From Strobilurus pachycystidiatus (lineage: Eukaryota > Basidiomycota > Agaricomycetes > Agaricales > Physalacriaceae), in the NCBI GenBank assembly GCA_019915135.1, contig JAHLMK010000015.1, positions 682,001-746,000 on the forward strand: DNA of 64,000 nucleotides, read 5' to 3'. Position 1 is the stretch's first letter. Every line of letters starts with the position of its first letter. The translations under genes were made by a program, and so were the position numbers. Of this stretch, positions 30,017 to 45,469 are shown in pieces. The notes under the pieces were generated by a model. It was not told where the DNA came from and searched no databases. It was given only the letters and a program-made list of their open reading frames with translations.

Positions 30017-30922
30017 ATGAGTTCGCTTGAACAGCCACCCCGTCGAGATGGCGCACCGCCGGGAGCGTCACTGCTGGAAACATCTGGGTCTCCACATACC
30101 GCGCGGACATCTGGAAGTCACCATCGACTAGCTTTCACGGCAATGATCGTGGAGGAGTGCTTAGGATACTGGGCAAAAATTTCTTTCAAGACGCCGCCGC
30201 TTGACTCCACGAAAATCACCCTCCAACGTGTTCTAGACGATGGAACAACATGGCTGTGGGTGCCGGAGGATGAGGGTAGACTCGAAGCGCTTGAACCGCT
30301 TACGAAGTTGATGGAGTGGGACAGGGAGCATCCAAACCTCGAGGCGCTTACTGAGCACTTTCAAGGACACGCGATTGAGGAAGTCCACTACCCAGTACCC
30401 TCTCGCACTCGTTGTCAGATCATGCTTGCGCGTCAATCCTTTGCATTGCGCGTGCGTGTCATAGCCTGGTTGATAATGATGTCTCCTGCGGTCCGGGATG
30501 GTCGCGAGTCCCTGGGACTCTCAGACTGGGGTCGGTGGTGGTTTTGCCGTGCATTGGACGCATTTTGCGAATTGACTGAAAATTTCGATGATATGGACCA
30601 AGACGAATCCGACGCCGGGGAGATTGCTTTTCACACTTCTTGGAACATCTGGAGGAAACCGGTCATCGTCACTGTTGCCCCATCAACCGCCCTGAGTTCC
30701 GAGACTGGTATTGCGTCCAACATTTCCTATCACAGGTGTCTACGTTACGTCGACCTAAGTGATGTTCACCTTTACAATGGCCCTAAATGTCCTTGTTGTG
30801 ACAGCTTGTTGGTATCTGAACGCCTCTATTTTGCTATGGCAATATGGCCTTCTCCCCATCTTCCAAGAACCAAACAGTCACGAACGGAAGTTACCGTGAG
30901 TGAGGAACGAAGGATAGAATAG
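30017..30922 (+). pseudogene. Truncated copy: N-terminal domain of the 909-aa family protein
   Basis: ATG at 30017 opens a 301-residue frame homologous to the first exon of the gene at 55718. Shared blocks are VLDDGTTWLWVPEDEG, SRTRCQIMLARQSFALRVRVIAW, GRESLGLSDWGRWWF and VDLSDVHLYNGPKCPCC. Homology stops right after the CPxC motif, where the intact gene has an intron. The reading then runs into the dispersed repeat at 30838-30918 and ends. The remaining two thirds are missing. It may encode a stable N-terminal domain, but loss of everything after the first exon argues for a decayed or rearranged paralogue. Confidence 0.65.
30838..30918. repeat. ~85-bp dispersed repeat, copy 2
   Basis: Second copy of the element at 27559-27643. 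It forms the end of the truncated N-terminal family copy and supplies its last 20-odd codons. Confidence 0.65.
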
Positions 30923-31041
30923 AAATTCTTCAACTTGTGTGACTGCCACTGACCGGTCCGACAATCGCGTCTGCCGCTCTTGATTGCCGGCACCCAATCT
31001 AACTTCTCTTTACACCACCACCATTGCTCATCGGAAGAAGT

Positions 31042-32680
31042 ATGACTCAAAGGGTGTCGACAGTCTCAGGCGATACTCTGCCGGGAGGGATACACAACAA
31101 CACTAGGAATGACTGTGTGCACATACTTGCTGGCCGCATGTTCGACTCTCAACGTGAAGAGTTCCTTACCAGCCAGGTTATTACGGTGTCTCGAGGGACG
31201 GGGCTAATTGTCGATGTCTATCCATATACGCCGTCCTTCATGAGCACCGCTTCGGAAACAATAAATCTACTGCATCTTACGGTCTTACCTGGTTTCGTAG
31301 ACACACATGTTCATTGTCAGTTCCCGTTTCTCCAATTTGAGGTGCGGTCTTTCACTTCATGAACACTCGCAGTTTTTCTCCATTCGTACGCGGAAACCTC
31401 TTGGGAAGATCAAGTCACGAAGGAGAGTGTCGCAGAGCGCACTATCCGAGCGACTATACATGCAAAGAAGACCCTTATGGCGGGTTTCACGACTGTCCGG
31501 TCTGTTTCCCCTGTAATCTTACACAGAGGTACCGTACATTGAAACGACCACATCAGTGACTTGGGCACCGAAGGCGCCGGAGATGCAGACATGGGTCTTC
31601 GCCGTTGCTTGGCCGGTCCAAATCCAATGATACCTGGACCGCGTTACTTCACAGCTAGTCGGGCTATCGTTCCCCCAGGGAGTTATGGTAAGCGATGCGT
31701 GAATGTTCATCGCCTCCTGCAAACATATCTTCTAGGTCCGAGAAGTACAGTCTACCCTAGTGCGGAAGGTGTAGAAGGCATAACAGGCGCTGAAGTCGCC
31801 GGAGGTGTTGAGGCATGCATCAATGCTGTAAGGAGACAGATTGGCGCTGGTGCTGACTGGATCAAGGCAAGTCTGACATCGTAATACAGCACCTCATTCA
31901 CTCATTCTCTCATGTATGTCAGCTGTACGGCGGTAAGTACATCAGACGTTCATATGTCTACAACTACCTCAGGCATTTTTAGACTATCCCACTCGTGCTC
32001 GCATGGCTAGAGTTTCTCCACGAACAGCATCGTCCTCTTTACCCACCTTCACCAAAGCAGAAGTAGATGCTATGGTCGACATTGCCCATCAAAGCGACGT
32101 CAAGGTCGCCGTCCATGTCAACACGTCCCGCGGATTGATCAACTACCATAGAGTCGTAGACTCCATCGAACACGGTTGTCTTCTACACGAAGGGGATGCC
32201 ATCGCGTTAATCGCTTCAGATGATTCTGTGGTATGGGTCCCAACCCTCGCCGCCTACTACCAATTCTCGGGTTCTCGACCTGAGATGTGGAACGGGATGC
32301 AAAAGACATTCAGGGCCGCACTGGAAGCTGGGATGGACAACATAGCGTGTGGAGGCGACACTGGCGTGTTCAATCACGGTGAGAATGCTTTGGAGATGAA
32401 GATCATGGTGCGATTAGGCGCGAATTACAAAAGAGTCCTTCGATGGTGTACGCTTGGTGGATGGAAGTGCCTTCGTCCTGCTAATTGGGAAACGAGTCGC
32501 GAAGGTATTGGTGGCGGCGACCACGATCATTATTTCGGCGCCATCAAGCCAGGTTGGGCGGCTGACTTGATAGCACTCGAAGGAGACATCGACCAAGATT
32601 TTGAAGGCACATTGGACAGAGTGAATTTTGTTATGAGAGGAGGAAAGGTTTATAAACGTGGTGGAAAGGAAATGGTTTGA
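31042..32680 (+). CDS. Amidohydrolase (prolidase/imidazolonepropionase-like)
   Basis: Metal-dependent hydrolase of the amidohydrolase superfamily. Spliced from ATG 31042 to TGA 32680. The metal-binding set is visible in order: PGFVDTHVH (HxH), GFTTVRDLG, the bridging lysine in GADWIKLYGDYP, VAVHVN, SIEHG and the aspartate in GGDTGVFNHGENALEM. The C-terminal PGWAADLIALEGD and VMRGGKVYKRGG are typical of the small beta domain that closes the family. All catalytic ligands are present and every intron splices in frame, so I consider it functional. The intron after the catalytic lysine codon starts with GC (31867-31922). Exact substrate cannot be read from the sequence; fungal relatives are often annotated as Xaa-Pro dipeptidase-like. 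Cytosolic, no signal peptide. Confidence 0.85.
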
Positions 32681-32817
32681 TATCTATACGTACATGCGAC
32701 AGTACAGCAGCGAGCAAATAATTTACAACACAAAACAAAACAGTAACACTGAGAGGAAAATTACAAAGAAACATACTAGATCAATGACAAGCCAAGAATA
32801 CAAGAACCTCTGGCAGT

Positions 32818-36097
<3,280 letters not shown>

Positions 36098-36220
36098 GAT
36101 GGTGGTAAAAGCAAGAACGGTAACTTGACGCGACAGCACGCGACGTGACAATCGTTACGGCGGAGTTTCAAAGGCTCTCCTGAGCCAAGATCTCATTCGA
36201 CCACCTTGGCCAGAGCAACC
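36098..36220. promoter_or_regulatory. Bidirectional MCM4/ORC3 promoter with two ACGCGAC boxes
   Basis: Only 123 bp separate the two start codons. ACGCGAC occurs at 36128-36134 and 36138-36144, exactly 10 bp apart (one helical turn). ACGCG is the core of the MCB element bound by MBF-type G1/S factors (Mbp1/Swi6 in yeast, established). Its use here to co-express two licensing genes is inferred. Confidence 0.65.
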
Positions 36221-38803
36221 ATGATCGCCGCGTCGCCTGTCGATTTGGATGATCCCAGCGAGGTGAGCCCTGCCGAAAAGTCAAGTCTCTACTTTCTCTG
36301 ACGCGCGAAACCAGACCACGTTTGCCATTCCGTACTGCGAAGGTGGCGACAATTATTGGCTTGTGTCTCCCAGCGGCTGAACGATGAGTAGACAGTGACG
36401 ACGACTGGGACGAATCATTTGAAGATGACCACGACGCCGGGCCGGATTTGAGGTGGAAAGCGTACACGCAGGCTTGGGAGAAGTGCCTCGACAGGATACA
36501 AGTGCGTTCTCTGTCACATTCCGGCCGCCTACTGACGACGGCGCAGACCATCGTCCGCAAACTACACGAGCCTGTCGTAAAAGCCATTTCACACGAAATC
36601 GAAAAAGCCTATTCACAGACACTCCCAGGTCTGCCCCATCCCGAACTACCAGTTATCGCAGTGTCCAGTGAGCTTGCACTCGTCTGCATTTCGCTCATTG
36701 TCTGATTTGTGCGTAGATCCCGCCGGAGGCACAGCCTTCCTAGACGAACTTCGACGTGAATTGGATCCTGAAGAGGACGATGCAGAGCCATCCATGTTCA
36801 CCAACCACATCTCCCCGTCCCAATGCCTCAATCTTACGGCAGGGATGAAAGCGCTGATAACTGGCTTCACCAATCGACCACCGGATAAAAAGAAAGGTGT
36901 GTGCTCATCAGCTCAGCAACTCGTCTTCTCACTCTGTCTTCCAGTACGCGCTTTACCGGCTTCAACCTCATCAGCAAGCTACGATATCACACTGCTAGAC
37001 GCGTGGTACATGGCTGTAAGAACAGACAGAGGTAATCAGCGTTCTTCCTACGTATTCAAGTGCGAGCTGACGAGTTTTAGAACGACGGAAGAAACCACTC
37101 CCAAAGCTCCTCGTCATGCTACACGACTTTGAACGCTTCGATCCCTCTGTGATGCAGGACATGCTCTATATCTGCAGCTTGCATGTTCCACAAATCCCCC
37201 TTGTTTTCGTTGTATCCCTGCTGTCACCGCAGTCACCGACCTACCTGCATGTAACATATCCACGCTCCACGCTCGCAGTCCTCCGAATACGACAGTTTTC
37301 TGTTCCGTCAGGTCCTCGCCTTCTCGAGGAGATCATTCTTGGGGTGTGTATACCTCCCTCTACGCTGAGCACCAATACTCACTTCTACGAAGACTTTCTT
37401 TAGCCGACACGAAGAACCAGAGACTGATATTGTGCTTGGCACCTCCGCATTAGACTTCATCGCCGATTATTTCGAGCGCTATGATTCTTCCACCGAGGGC
37501 TTGATCCGTTTGATCAAGGTATGCCCAGCTTGAACTCTGATAGATCCATGAATCTCATGAAACCAGTTAGCCTACCTGAAACATTTCACCAACGAGCGTC
37601 TTAGCTTGCTCTGTTTCGAGACGCCAGACCTTCAATCTTCAGCACTTCCTGACGTCTTATGCACACGCCTGGCAACCGAGAGAGACGATATCAGCTCATG
37701 GACGCTCGTGACACTATCTAATCAAGTGGTCACCGCTCGAGACGTGTTCGCCGAGGCCGCACAAAAGAAGCACTTGGGCTTCGGGCTGATGAAGCTAGTG
37801 TATGACTTCCTCGGGGAACAGGGGATACGAGATCCAGAGGTCACACTTTTGGGTATCGCTCGTAACCTGTTAAACTCCAAGATGGTCGAGGTTGTCAAAT
37901 TGGCCGAACTGATTAAGTAAGGATGCTGTCATTTCACTACATTTTCCCCATGAATGCTCATGAATTTGTAGGAATGTGGCCCCTCCAGACTTGTCTTCTC
38001 TATTGTCGGAAGTCCACGAGTACATGAGTGATGCGGACTCGGAAGACGTGGAAGATATGCCGGCGCTGCTGAAAGAAGAGGGCTCGCGCAACTTCGTCCA
38101 AAAAGCGAAAGCCGCATCCTCCCGACTCTCGGATTGGCTTGTTGATTATATGACGTGAGTTGCATGCCCTCCAAGTCGCAAATCATTAGCGACTCATGCA
38201 TCCCTCAGCGAATGCGCGCGCCCATTTGAAGAGTTGGTACTATGGGAAGTATGGTATACGGGTCTGACGCCGTACCCGGCAGAGGTACGCACCGTTTTGT
38301 TTTCTCCTTGCTAACTCATTCTCAACTCGCTCTCCCTATCCTAGCTCATCAACCCCTCCATCCGATCCACGCTTGTCGGCGGACTCCTCCGCCCACATGA
38401 CTTCACCTCTGGCCCAGAATCCCAATCAATCGCCGACCACCCGGACACGAGCATCCTCTTCCAGCGGTATCTCGAGAGCGGGCGTATGATCAACGTGTAC
38501 GACTTGTTTGAGTCATTCCGTGGCGTGCTGGAGATGCAAAGGCAGGACGCGAAGAAATCTGCACGGGGCCGTGGGTCCCCGAGGAAGGTGTATGGGTCGC
38601 CCAAGAAAGGAAAGGAGACAGATAAAGGGAAAGGGAAGGAGAAGGCGACGGACAAGAAGGAGGAGGCGAGGTGGCAGTTGAACTGTCAGGCGCGCTTCAT
38701 AAGGGCGCTGCATGAACTCGACTATATGGGCTTTGTTAAGCATACAGGAAGGAAGCAGGATCATGTTATGAGGACAGTTTTCGAGATTGGTGGTGATGAG
38801 TAG
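36221..38803 (+). CDS. orc3: Origin recognition complex subunit 3
   Basis: Subunit of the six-protein complex that marks replication origins and loads MCM2-7. Spliced from ATG 36221 through about eleven exons to TAG 38803. The recognisable ORC3 order is an N-terminal segment (LRWKAYTQAWEKCLDRIQ), an AAA+-like region (LPKLLVMLHDFERFDPSVMQDMLYICS split over positions, then PLVFVVSLLSP and YPRSTLAVLRIRQF), FIADYFERYDSSTEGLIRLIK, LAYLKHF, and a C-terminal winged-helix region (FQRYLESGRMINVYDLFESF, FIRALHELDYMGFVKHTGRKQDHVMRTVF). A lysine-rich insertion lies before the last helix. As in other ORC3 proteins the ATPase motifs are degenerate. The first exon is only 14 codons. Confidence 0.9.
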
Positions 38804-39940
38804 ATGCTACGGTTTACATTAACGTTTTCTAGTACCCTCCGCGCACCTTTGCTGTAGACTGAATGCCAAGCTAAACAATCGAGACTGATTTTATAGCAGG
38901 GAATCATGCTGGAAGCGGTCACTGATCGTTCATTCAAGATACTAATAGACGGATAGTGAGCGCTTCGCGCCCAGATGAGACATCAGTGATCAAGATTCAA
39001 CATTGCCGCCTCTTGCTATTTTGAGACACCGACGGGATCCCTTTTCAATGAGTTACGACCCACACAGTTCAGACTGCTTGCTACCTTCTTTCGGCGCCCG
39101 TGATGTCGCACTTATCTAGAGCACAATCTGACGACTCAGTCAGATGACCACTCGCAGCACGTATTACTACACATTCCATTCTGTGAATGCGCCGGCACAA
39201 GCAGGCTCAGACTTTAATATGTGGCCACTTTCAAATCATGTTGCAGCGTCATAGAGACTTCCGACGATCTTCTCAATTTGCCCGCCACCGTTTCTCCCGG
39301 GCACAGGAACGTACGGGATCCGTTTTCGCCGAACACTGCTTCCCTACGACCTGGGTTCGCAGGGAATGGGTGCGAGTCTGGGCCCACGGGGCGAAGTTTT
39401 GGCGGGCCAAAATCTATACATATGCTAACTTATGGCATGTAGTAGATCTATTGGTTGAGTACAACACGTCTTTCTCTCATGTCAACGCCACACTTTCAAG
39501 CTTCCCGATTTGGTCACCGACTCACAACAGTCTCATGTACAAATGAGTCAGAGAGGTCCATCCCATTACACCGATAAACTAGAATAATAATGCAGAAGAT
39601 AACGTACTTGAGAGGCAACAGCAATATACACAAGTGCGCCAAGGTAGTCTAGTGAGGATGCAAGTAGACATATAATACAGTACAGATGGTATCATAGAAG
39701 GCATGCATGGTATACATATGGGTAATCCGTCAGAGAGAGAGAGAGAAAAAAGCTACTACGTGTACAACAACGAGTCGATCCGAAAATCTATCGTGGCCCG
39801 ACGCGAGGCCACGGTGGAACCATGACAGTCTGGCGAAACAAGTCCATATCTTGTCGATAGGAAGAATCACGTCAACGAAGTGTTATATGCTTCTTGTGTT
39901 TTCGTGAGCTGATCCTCTAGAAACGTTAACGACAAAACAC
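38804..39940. other. Intergenic region
   Basis: This is the convergent spacer between ORC3 and the Zn2Cys6 gene. Short frames at 39187-39546 have no recognisable content. A (GA)n microsatellite lies near 39732-39745. Confidence 0.6.
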
Positions 39941-42117
39941 TCACTGGTATTGAGCGCACTCACTCATATAAGGACTTTCGGGCGAGAAGAAATAGAGCAA
40001 CTGGAATCCGACGCGAAGAGTCTCCTCGATACCCGCGATGCTGAAGTTCTTGCTATCATCGAGGAGGACGTGCGAGCTCCGTAGACGTAGGATCTCTTCG
40101 ATGAGGGCTTGAATCGCGATGCTAAGAAGCGCCTAGACACGGTAGAGGTTAGTATATGAATACCCAGCAGGAGAAGAAGATCAATTGACTCACCCCCGTG
40201 ATCGGATTCGTGCACGTCGCGTCGGTGAGAAGAGTATAGCCCCAATGGATCATAGAGTGCGCAGCCAGTACACAGTCTCTCCTTGCCCTAAACTCGGTCG
40301 AAGCCGGAACCTGGTTTAGCTTGATGGTCGCAGCGTACACCAGGGCGTGTACGAAGAACAAGGTGGGCTTCGAGTGCTGTTGAGAAAGCGGGGGCAAGGA
40401 CTGTCCGAGCTGCACTACCAGCCTACTCAAAACCTGGTACGTGTGCGGGAAGTTTTGCGTGTTACGACCTAAAACCATTCAGGTCAATAATAATTCGCAT
40501 AGCCATGTCGGATATGACTTACCGGCTATCCATTGCCCATAAAAATATGTCGACTGCTGAAGGAGGACAGCCGCTTGCGCAGTCAGCGCCAAGACGGATT
40601 CCGAGACGTCAGCGGTCGTATTCTGTCGGAGGAATGAAGTCACGGTGTTTGAAGACGGCTGTGGTAACACGTTCTAGTCCCAGAGTCAGCAACTTACAGC
40701 TAAAATAAAAGAACAGCTTACATTCTCGTATTGCTTCTTGTCCAGCGGCCACGGAGTGTCAATCTGGAACCCCGGAGCCTCAAGGGGACCGCAGACCTCC
40801 GAGGGAGCGTCCAAAGCAACGCCGAGGTTCTTGCACAGGATAGCCACCTGCCAGAACCCGTCTATCCGCTCGCCCTCCTCGATGGTGTTCTTGGCAGGCG
40901 GAAGTCTAACCACGGTTGACTCATCACCGGAGGAATACAGGACAGCAGCCGGCCGTCCGGGTTCTGAGTGAATCTTGTGCAAACCGCAACCTAGGGCGAT
41001 AGAGAGGGCGCTACCTGCGTGAATACGCGCCTCCAACAAGTTACCCAGCCGTAGGAAGTAGTACGACAGCAAGACCTCCGCCTGGATGGTGTGCATGTAC
41101 TTTTCTGGGTGATCAGACGTAAGCCCCCATGCGGTGTGCTTAAGCGCCACAGTCAAGTAGGTCCGCTGATTCCCAGCGCAGTGCTGGCGCTCTGGTGATA
41201 GAGGTTCTGATAAGTGACACCCCCATAGGTAGATCACAGTCAGAACCGAGGTGCATGGTCGATTAGAATCTCCTAAACGGAGCGCCTGGGTTGCAGAGCT
41301 GTAAAAGCTCGACGAATGGAGGAAGAATCCGAGTTCTGGCGCGTATTTGAAGAACGTGTCGATGCTATTGGGCAGTTTTTGATTAGCATGTGTATTTGAA
41401 CGAATCATTTTGACGACTTACAGACTCCGCGCTATATGAGGTGGCGGTTCCTTTGAAAATAGTGAGTCAAGGTATTGACTTTGTGGGAGGAGGAATTGAC
41501 AAACATCTTGAGCGTAGGGAGGCGACGTGCGTCTACCTGAAGACTCCGACGTTCCGCCTGTTTCATAGTATGAGTATTGTAATGGGCGTGAAACAGGGAG
41601 GGGAAGTTTACTCGGCGGGGTACCGGGTGACAGAAGCGACGAGTATGGAGAGGAGGTGCTTGCGCCCCATGGAGCGTCGGATGTAGATGGGGGATACAGA
41701 GTCAACCCTGGAGCGTGCTGGAGAGGCGGGGCGGTCTCGTCGTATGGATGGTGTAATACGACGGGGGCTGGGAGTTCAGGCTGTTCGAGGTCTCGTAGAC
41801 GGGCCTCTAGACGGGCGACCTGGTCCTCGAGCTGCTTTGTCCTAGACCGCCTCGGACTGTCCGCGTATTCACACTCGTCGTCCTTGGGGTGTTTGAGGCA
41901 CGGTCCGCATATCGGTTTCGCGCCGTCGCATTTCTGAGGAAGAGTGGATTAGTAAGGATGGTGAAGCACGCGACAGAGAAACATACGATTTTGAGAAATC
42001 TTAGAGAGTGTTAGTAAGAAGGTAAGAGGTGGTAAGTACTGTCACGTACCGGCAGGTCAGACAGGCCTTTCCCCGTTTCAAAGGTTTCGATTCCGTCGTG
42101 TGGCGAGCTGCAGCCAT
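39941..42117 (-). CDS. Zn(2)-Cys(6) fungal transcription factor
   Basis: Nuclear sequence-specific regulator. From ATG 42117, exon 1 (42050-42117), a 13-nt microexon (41987-41999) and exon 3 (from 41933) together rebuild the zinc cluster: cysteines at residues 19, 22, 29, 36, 39 and 48 (CLTC, KIKC, ICGPC, DEC). A basic linker and a coiled coil (TKQLEDQVARLEARLRDLE) follow, the usual dimerisation element. A serine/proline region comes next, then the fungal-specific middle homology region (FFKYAPELGFFLHSSSF, YLTVALKHTAWGL, RIHAGSALSIALGCGLHKI, RIDGFWQVAILCKNLGVALD). The last exons end in LLYFFSPESPYM and a short tail to TGA at 39941. Target genes cannot be read from sequence; the nearest neighbours are not an obvious cluster. 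Confidence 0.85.
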
Positions 42118-44927
42118 GCAGGGGGGCGATGGTAGGAATGGAGTCAAGATTGGAGAAAGTCATCTTGGAGGGTCTTTATATAGTGGGCGATCGACCAGAA
42201 CCTTGACTTTAGCACCGGATCTGGAAATAGCATGTCGAAAGACCCTCCGTCGATGCAGTGAAGAAGGCACAGCATGCATCATTGTGGACAAAGGGAAGCC
42301 GAAGGGAACCATCACTCCGGATCTCGGCTACTATACTCGCGTCCCGTGACCACTTGCCGTGTATGTCGACTGATGACGCATCGCGGCACAGTAACCGTCG
42401 CTGCATGTTCAGCCCGAGTCATTCCCGGCCTTTCAACCAGCTTTCGTCCGTACTTCTAGCTTGCATCTTGCATCCATTCTCGCCTACCGTGTGCTATCTT
42501 GCTCAGCATCTGTGATCTATGACTCACTTAATGGACCTTGGCCGCTTGACAGATTGGCTTGCTAATCCAATTTCGATTCTGACCGTCGCCTTTCGCATCG
42601 GACACATACGCAAGCACTTCCATTTATCAGCCGCTCGGTACGTCGGCTCTCCAACTGCTCCCGCCCTATGAAAACATCCTGACATGGCTCAGGATCACCC
42701 TCAGTGGTGGTCTTGGCTTCGCGGCGTCCCCTCCCGACATGGATTTCCACTTTGGTCGTCAGTGCGCAGTACCGGGTGAATCACACTCCTCGTGTCTTCT
42801 TCCTCGGCTGTACCCGCGACGGATCAAAGCCTCGGAGTAGTCACCCATCCCCAACTTTCTCTCGCTTCAGTCGCACTTTTTCGCTGCACCCCGCGCTTTG
42901 GGCAAAGGGGACACGCCTCGAGGCGCCTTCTGAGTCATTCTGAGTCGGAGCGACTCTCAACCTTCGCGTTCTGCACTCCACAATGACATGGACTTGAAAT
43001 GGACCCACGTCAGATCTCAGGTCTGGAGGCGAATCAGATCCTCGTACCCAACACCTACGATCACCTCATGTCGACCTGAGTTTCAACTTGAATCTCTTGG
43101 GTTCTGCAATTGGCAGCAATCGAACCATAAATGATACCGCACTGGCTCCGACGGAGGATAGACTGCCGATCCTTGCACTGCTTTTTTCAGGCACTAGGAC
43201 CCTGCACTCCAACGGCGTATGATTTTCTGGATCGCGTCCGGAGGATAACCTTATTCAAGTGCTCAAGCTGCGCATAATGGAGTAGTGCATACGTGTACTA
43301 TGTTCTGCGGAAGGCGGTGAGCTCCAGAACGTTTAGTGGATCGACTTTAATGTATGTAAATACACAATCCATAGCGGAACGTGCCATCTGAGTCACCTAC
43401 TAAATGTTATTGTACATCAGCTGTACATGGATCGACAAACCATGTCCGGTGTTTTCGGTGTGCAAAACTGTCGAAAAAAAGTTCGGCTTCTCCAAGCCGT
43501 CCCCATGACATTCGGAGCTGCCCCAATCCCGCTCAACTATTAAGACTACAAATTGCTCTCCATAATATTAAAAGCGCCACATCCGGAGAATGCTGGTGCG
43601 GAAAGCCTCTGATGGCCGAACAATAGTAGCATCAACATAGGGGCCAAATCACCCCCAACATACAGACTATGAGAACAATTGAATGGCAAAGGCCGCATCA
43701 CCACTGCCACGAAGCCCCACGACGATGGTGATCGTGCATTCCCGAGGGAACGTTCCGAATGATTGGCGAAGGGGACCCCTTGATGTATTCGGATTTGAGG
43801 TCCAAAATGATCCTTCAGCAGCCATCAGGAATCTATCAGCATACTGACAGGTGATCTAGATTCAGAGTAGGTCCTTGTTTACGTTCGCACGAACCTGAGA
43901 TACCTTTCACCTATTCACGAACGCTGCGGGAGGGCTGAGAGACGTTCATTAATCAACCACTACCTTTGCGAAGTTTCTGACTACCTCCGCAGTTAACACA
44001 TGCACCTTCCGGTCGGGGGCGGGCAGAAGCGGCGAGAAAGAGAGAACACCCGAATGCAACCCGAACGCGAGGTAGAGAGCGCATGACCGTGGCAGAGCTG
44101 CCGTCACTGTCAGTCCAAGGGGCGGAGCGCAGAGTTGACGCGACTCGGGAGAAGGCCGACGGCTGGAGACCCATTCGATACCCAGAGTGAAATGAATCGC
44201 GGAGTGGACGCGCGCGCGTACGGCTGAAAAAACCGCTTGCACTTGATTTTACCTTCTGTTAGACGCGACTCTCAGCGTCGCCTGGTGTGAAGACAAGCTC
44301 TCACCGCAGTGCGAATCGGACGGGGGAGCCCACACTACGTGGACGCGTCCTACTTCGCTACGTAGCCTATAATTATTGTTAGTCCCCGAACATCCCGAGA
44401 GTGAATCCTGAAAATTTCACGTACCACATGCGCCGCGTCAAAAGAACGTCAGGCGGTACGTACGCTGAAAATTTGCGCGTCTGGATAGGTGTCTGGCGTC
44501 TGGTGAGCACAACGCGTCCATGTGGCTGAGCACCAACCAGACGACGGGAGCATCTTCGCACCGTGGGTCCTTACGGAAAGCATTCTATGGGAGCAGTCAG
44601 TTAATGATGGGCCATACATGAATCCATCATTGCGCCCTGAGGAGCCATTGAGTGTATCGCGTACTCGCGCAATTCGTTGGTGATTCGTGAATGAGAGACG
44701 TCTGGAAATCTGTTGAATGACTGTGCAACCGGCCATACGGGATCAAGGCATTGAAGCGGCTCGCCATCGGTATCCAAGGTCGAACGACACCCAGATTCAG
44801 TCCCCATGCTGTCGAAGAATCATTTCGTGGTCTCCTATAGAGTCAACAATAAAGTAAGAGGGGTTCAGACAGCTAGGACGGAAACAACAATCACATAAAC
44901 ACTGATAGCTCCAACGTCGAGCAACAT
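42118..44927. other. Long intergenic region
   Basis: 2.8 kb without a supportable gene. The frame at 43381-43626 (cysteine-containing, TKCYCTSAVH ... GECWCGKPL) is a possible small protein but has no ATG context or neighbours to support it. The rest shows short overlapping frames only. Much of it may be upstream regulatory DNA of the Zn2Cys6 gene. Confidence 0.55.
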
Positions 44928-45469
44928 TCAAGAAGTTAGACGTCCGTAAGATACATAGGAGTGACGAGCGTGCCAGTGGCGCTTCATGTTGCTATTCACA
45001 TTAAATCGCCGCCCACATTGAAAAAATGGGCACACAAAAGCTTGAAAGCCGTTCAAAACAAATCACAGATCCATACGAAAAGCTCACGGGTATCGCCAGT
45101 ATGCACGTTCAGGTGCAGCTGCAGACTACTTGGGCGCCTGAAGCGTTTGTTGCACGTTGGACAGATCTTCAGCTTGTACGCTCGTATCCGTTCTCCTTCA
45201 CTGTACACCACCTTCCTCGGCGATGGCTCTTCGTCGCCTGGTGAAATACTCTCGTCTCCGTTATTTAGGCGGTCGTCATTCGACTGCGGGCAATGTGGCG
45301 GAGTAGAGGAAGGTGATGAACGCCTCGGCTGAGAGGGTTTGACTAGCCCTGGCAAGAGATCTAAATGTACAAAGTATGTGTAAGCACAGTTGTAGACGAC
45401 AAGGGTTCATTGCTTACCGGAGAACAGTTCATGGATGCCTGGCAGCGACGTTGCAATTTTCATAGTCAT
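44928..45469 (-). CDS. Two-finger C2H2 zinc finger protein, 145 aa
   Basis: Exons 45418-45469, 45088-45360 and 44928-45040 join in frame from ATG 45469 (a second ATG is at 45463) to TGA at 44928-44930. The C-terminal half carries two adjacent C2H2 fingers: CPTCNKRFRRPSSLQLHLNVH, continuing TGDTPF, then VCPFFQCGRRFNVNSNMKRH (ending HWHARH). The TGxxPF linker is created exactly at the exon 2/3 junction, which supports the splice model. The N-terminal part is serine/proline-rich and disordered. This architecture (short protein, tandem fingers at the extreme C-terminus) is common among Agaricomycete DNA-binding regulators. Probable nuclear transcription factor, targets unknown. Confidence 0.8.
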
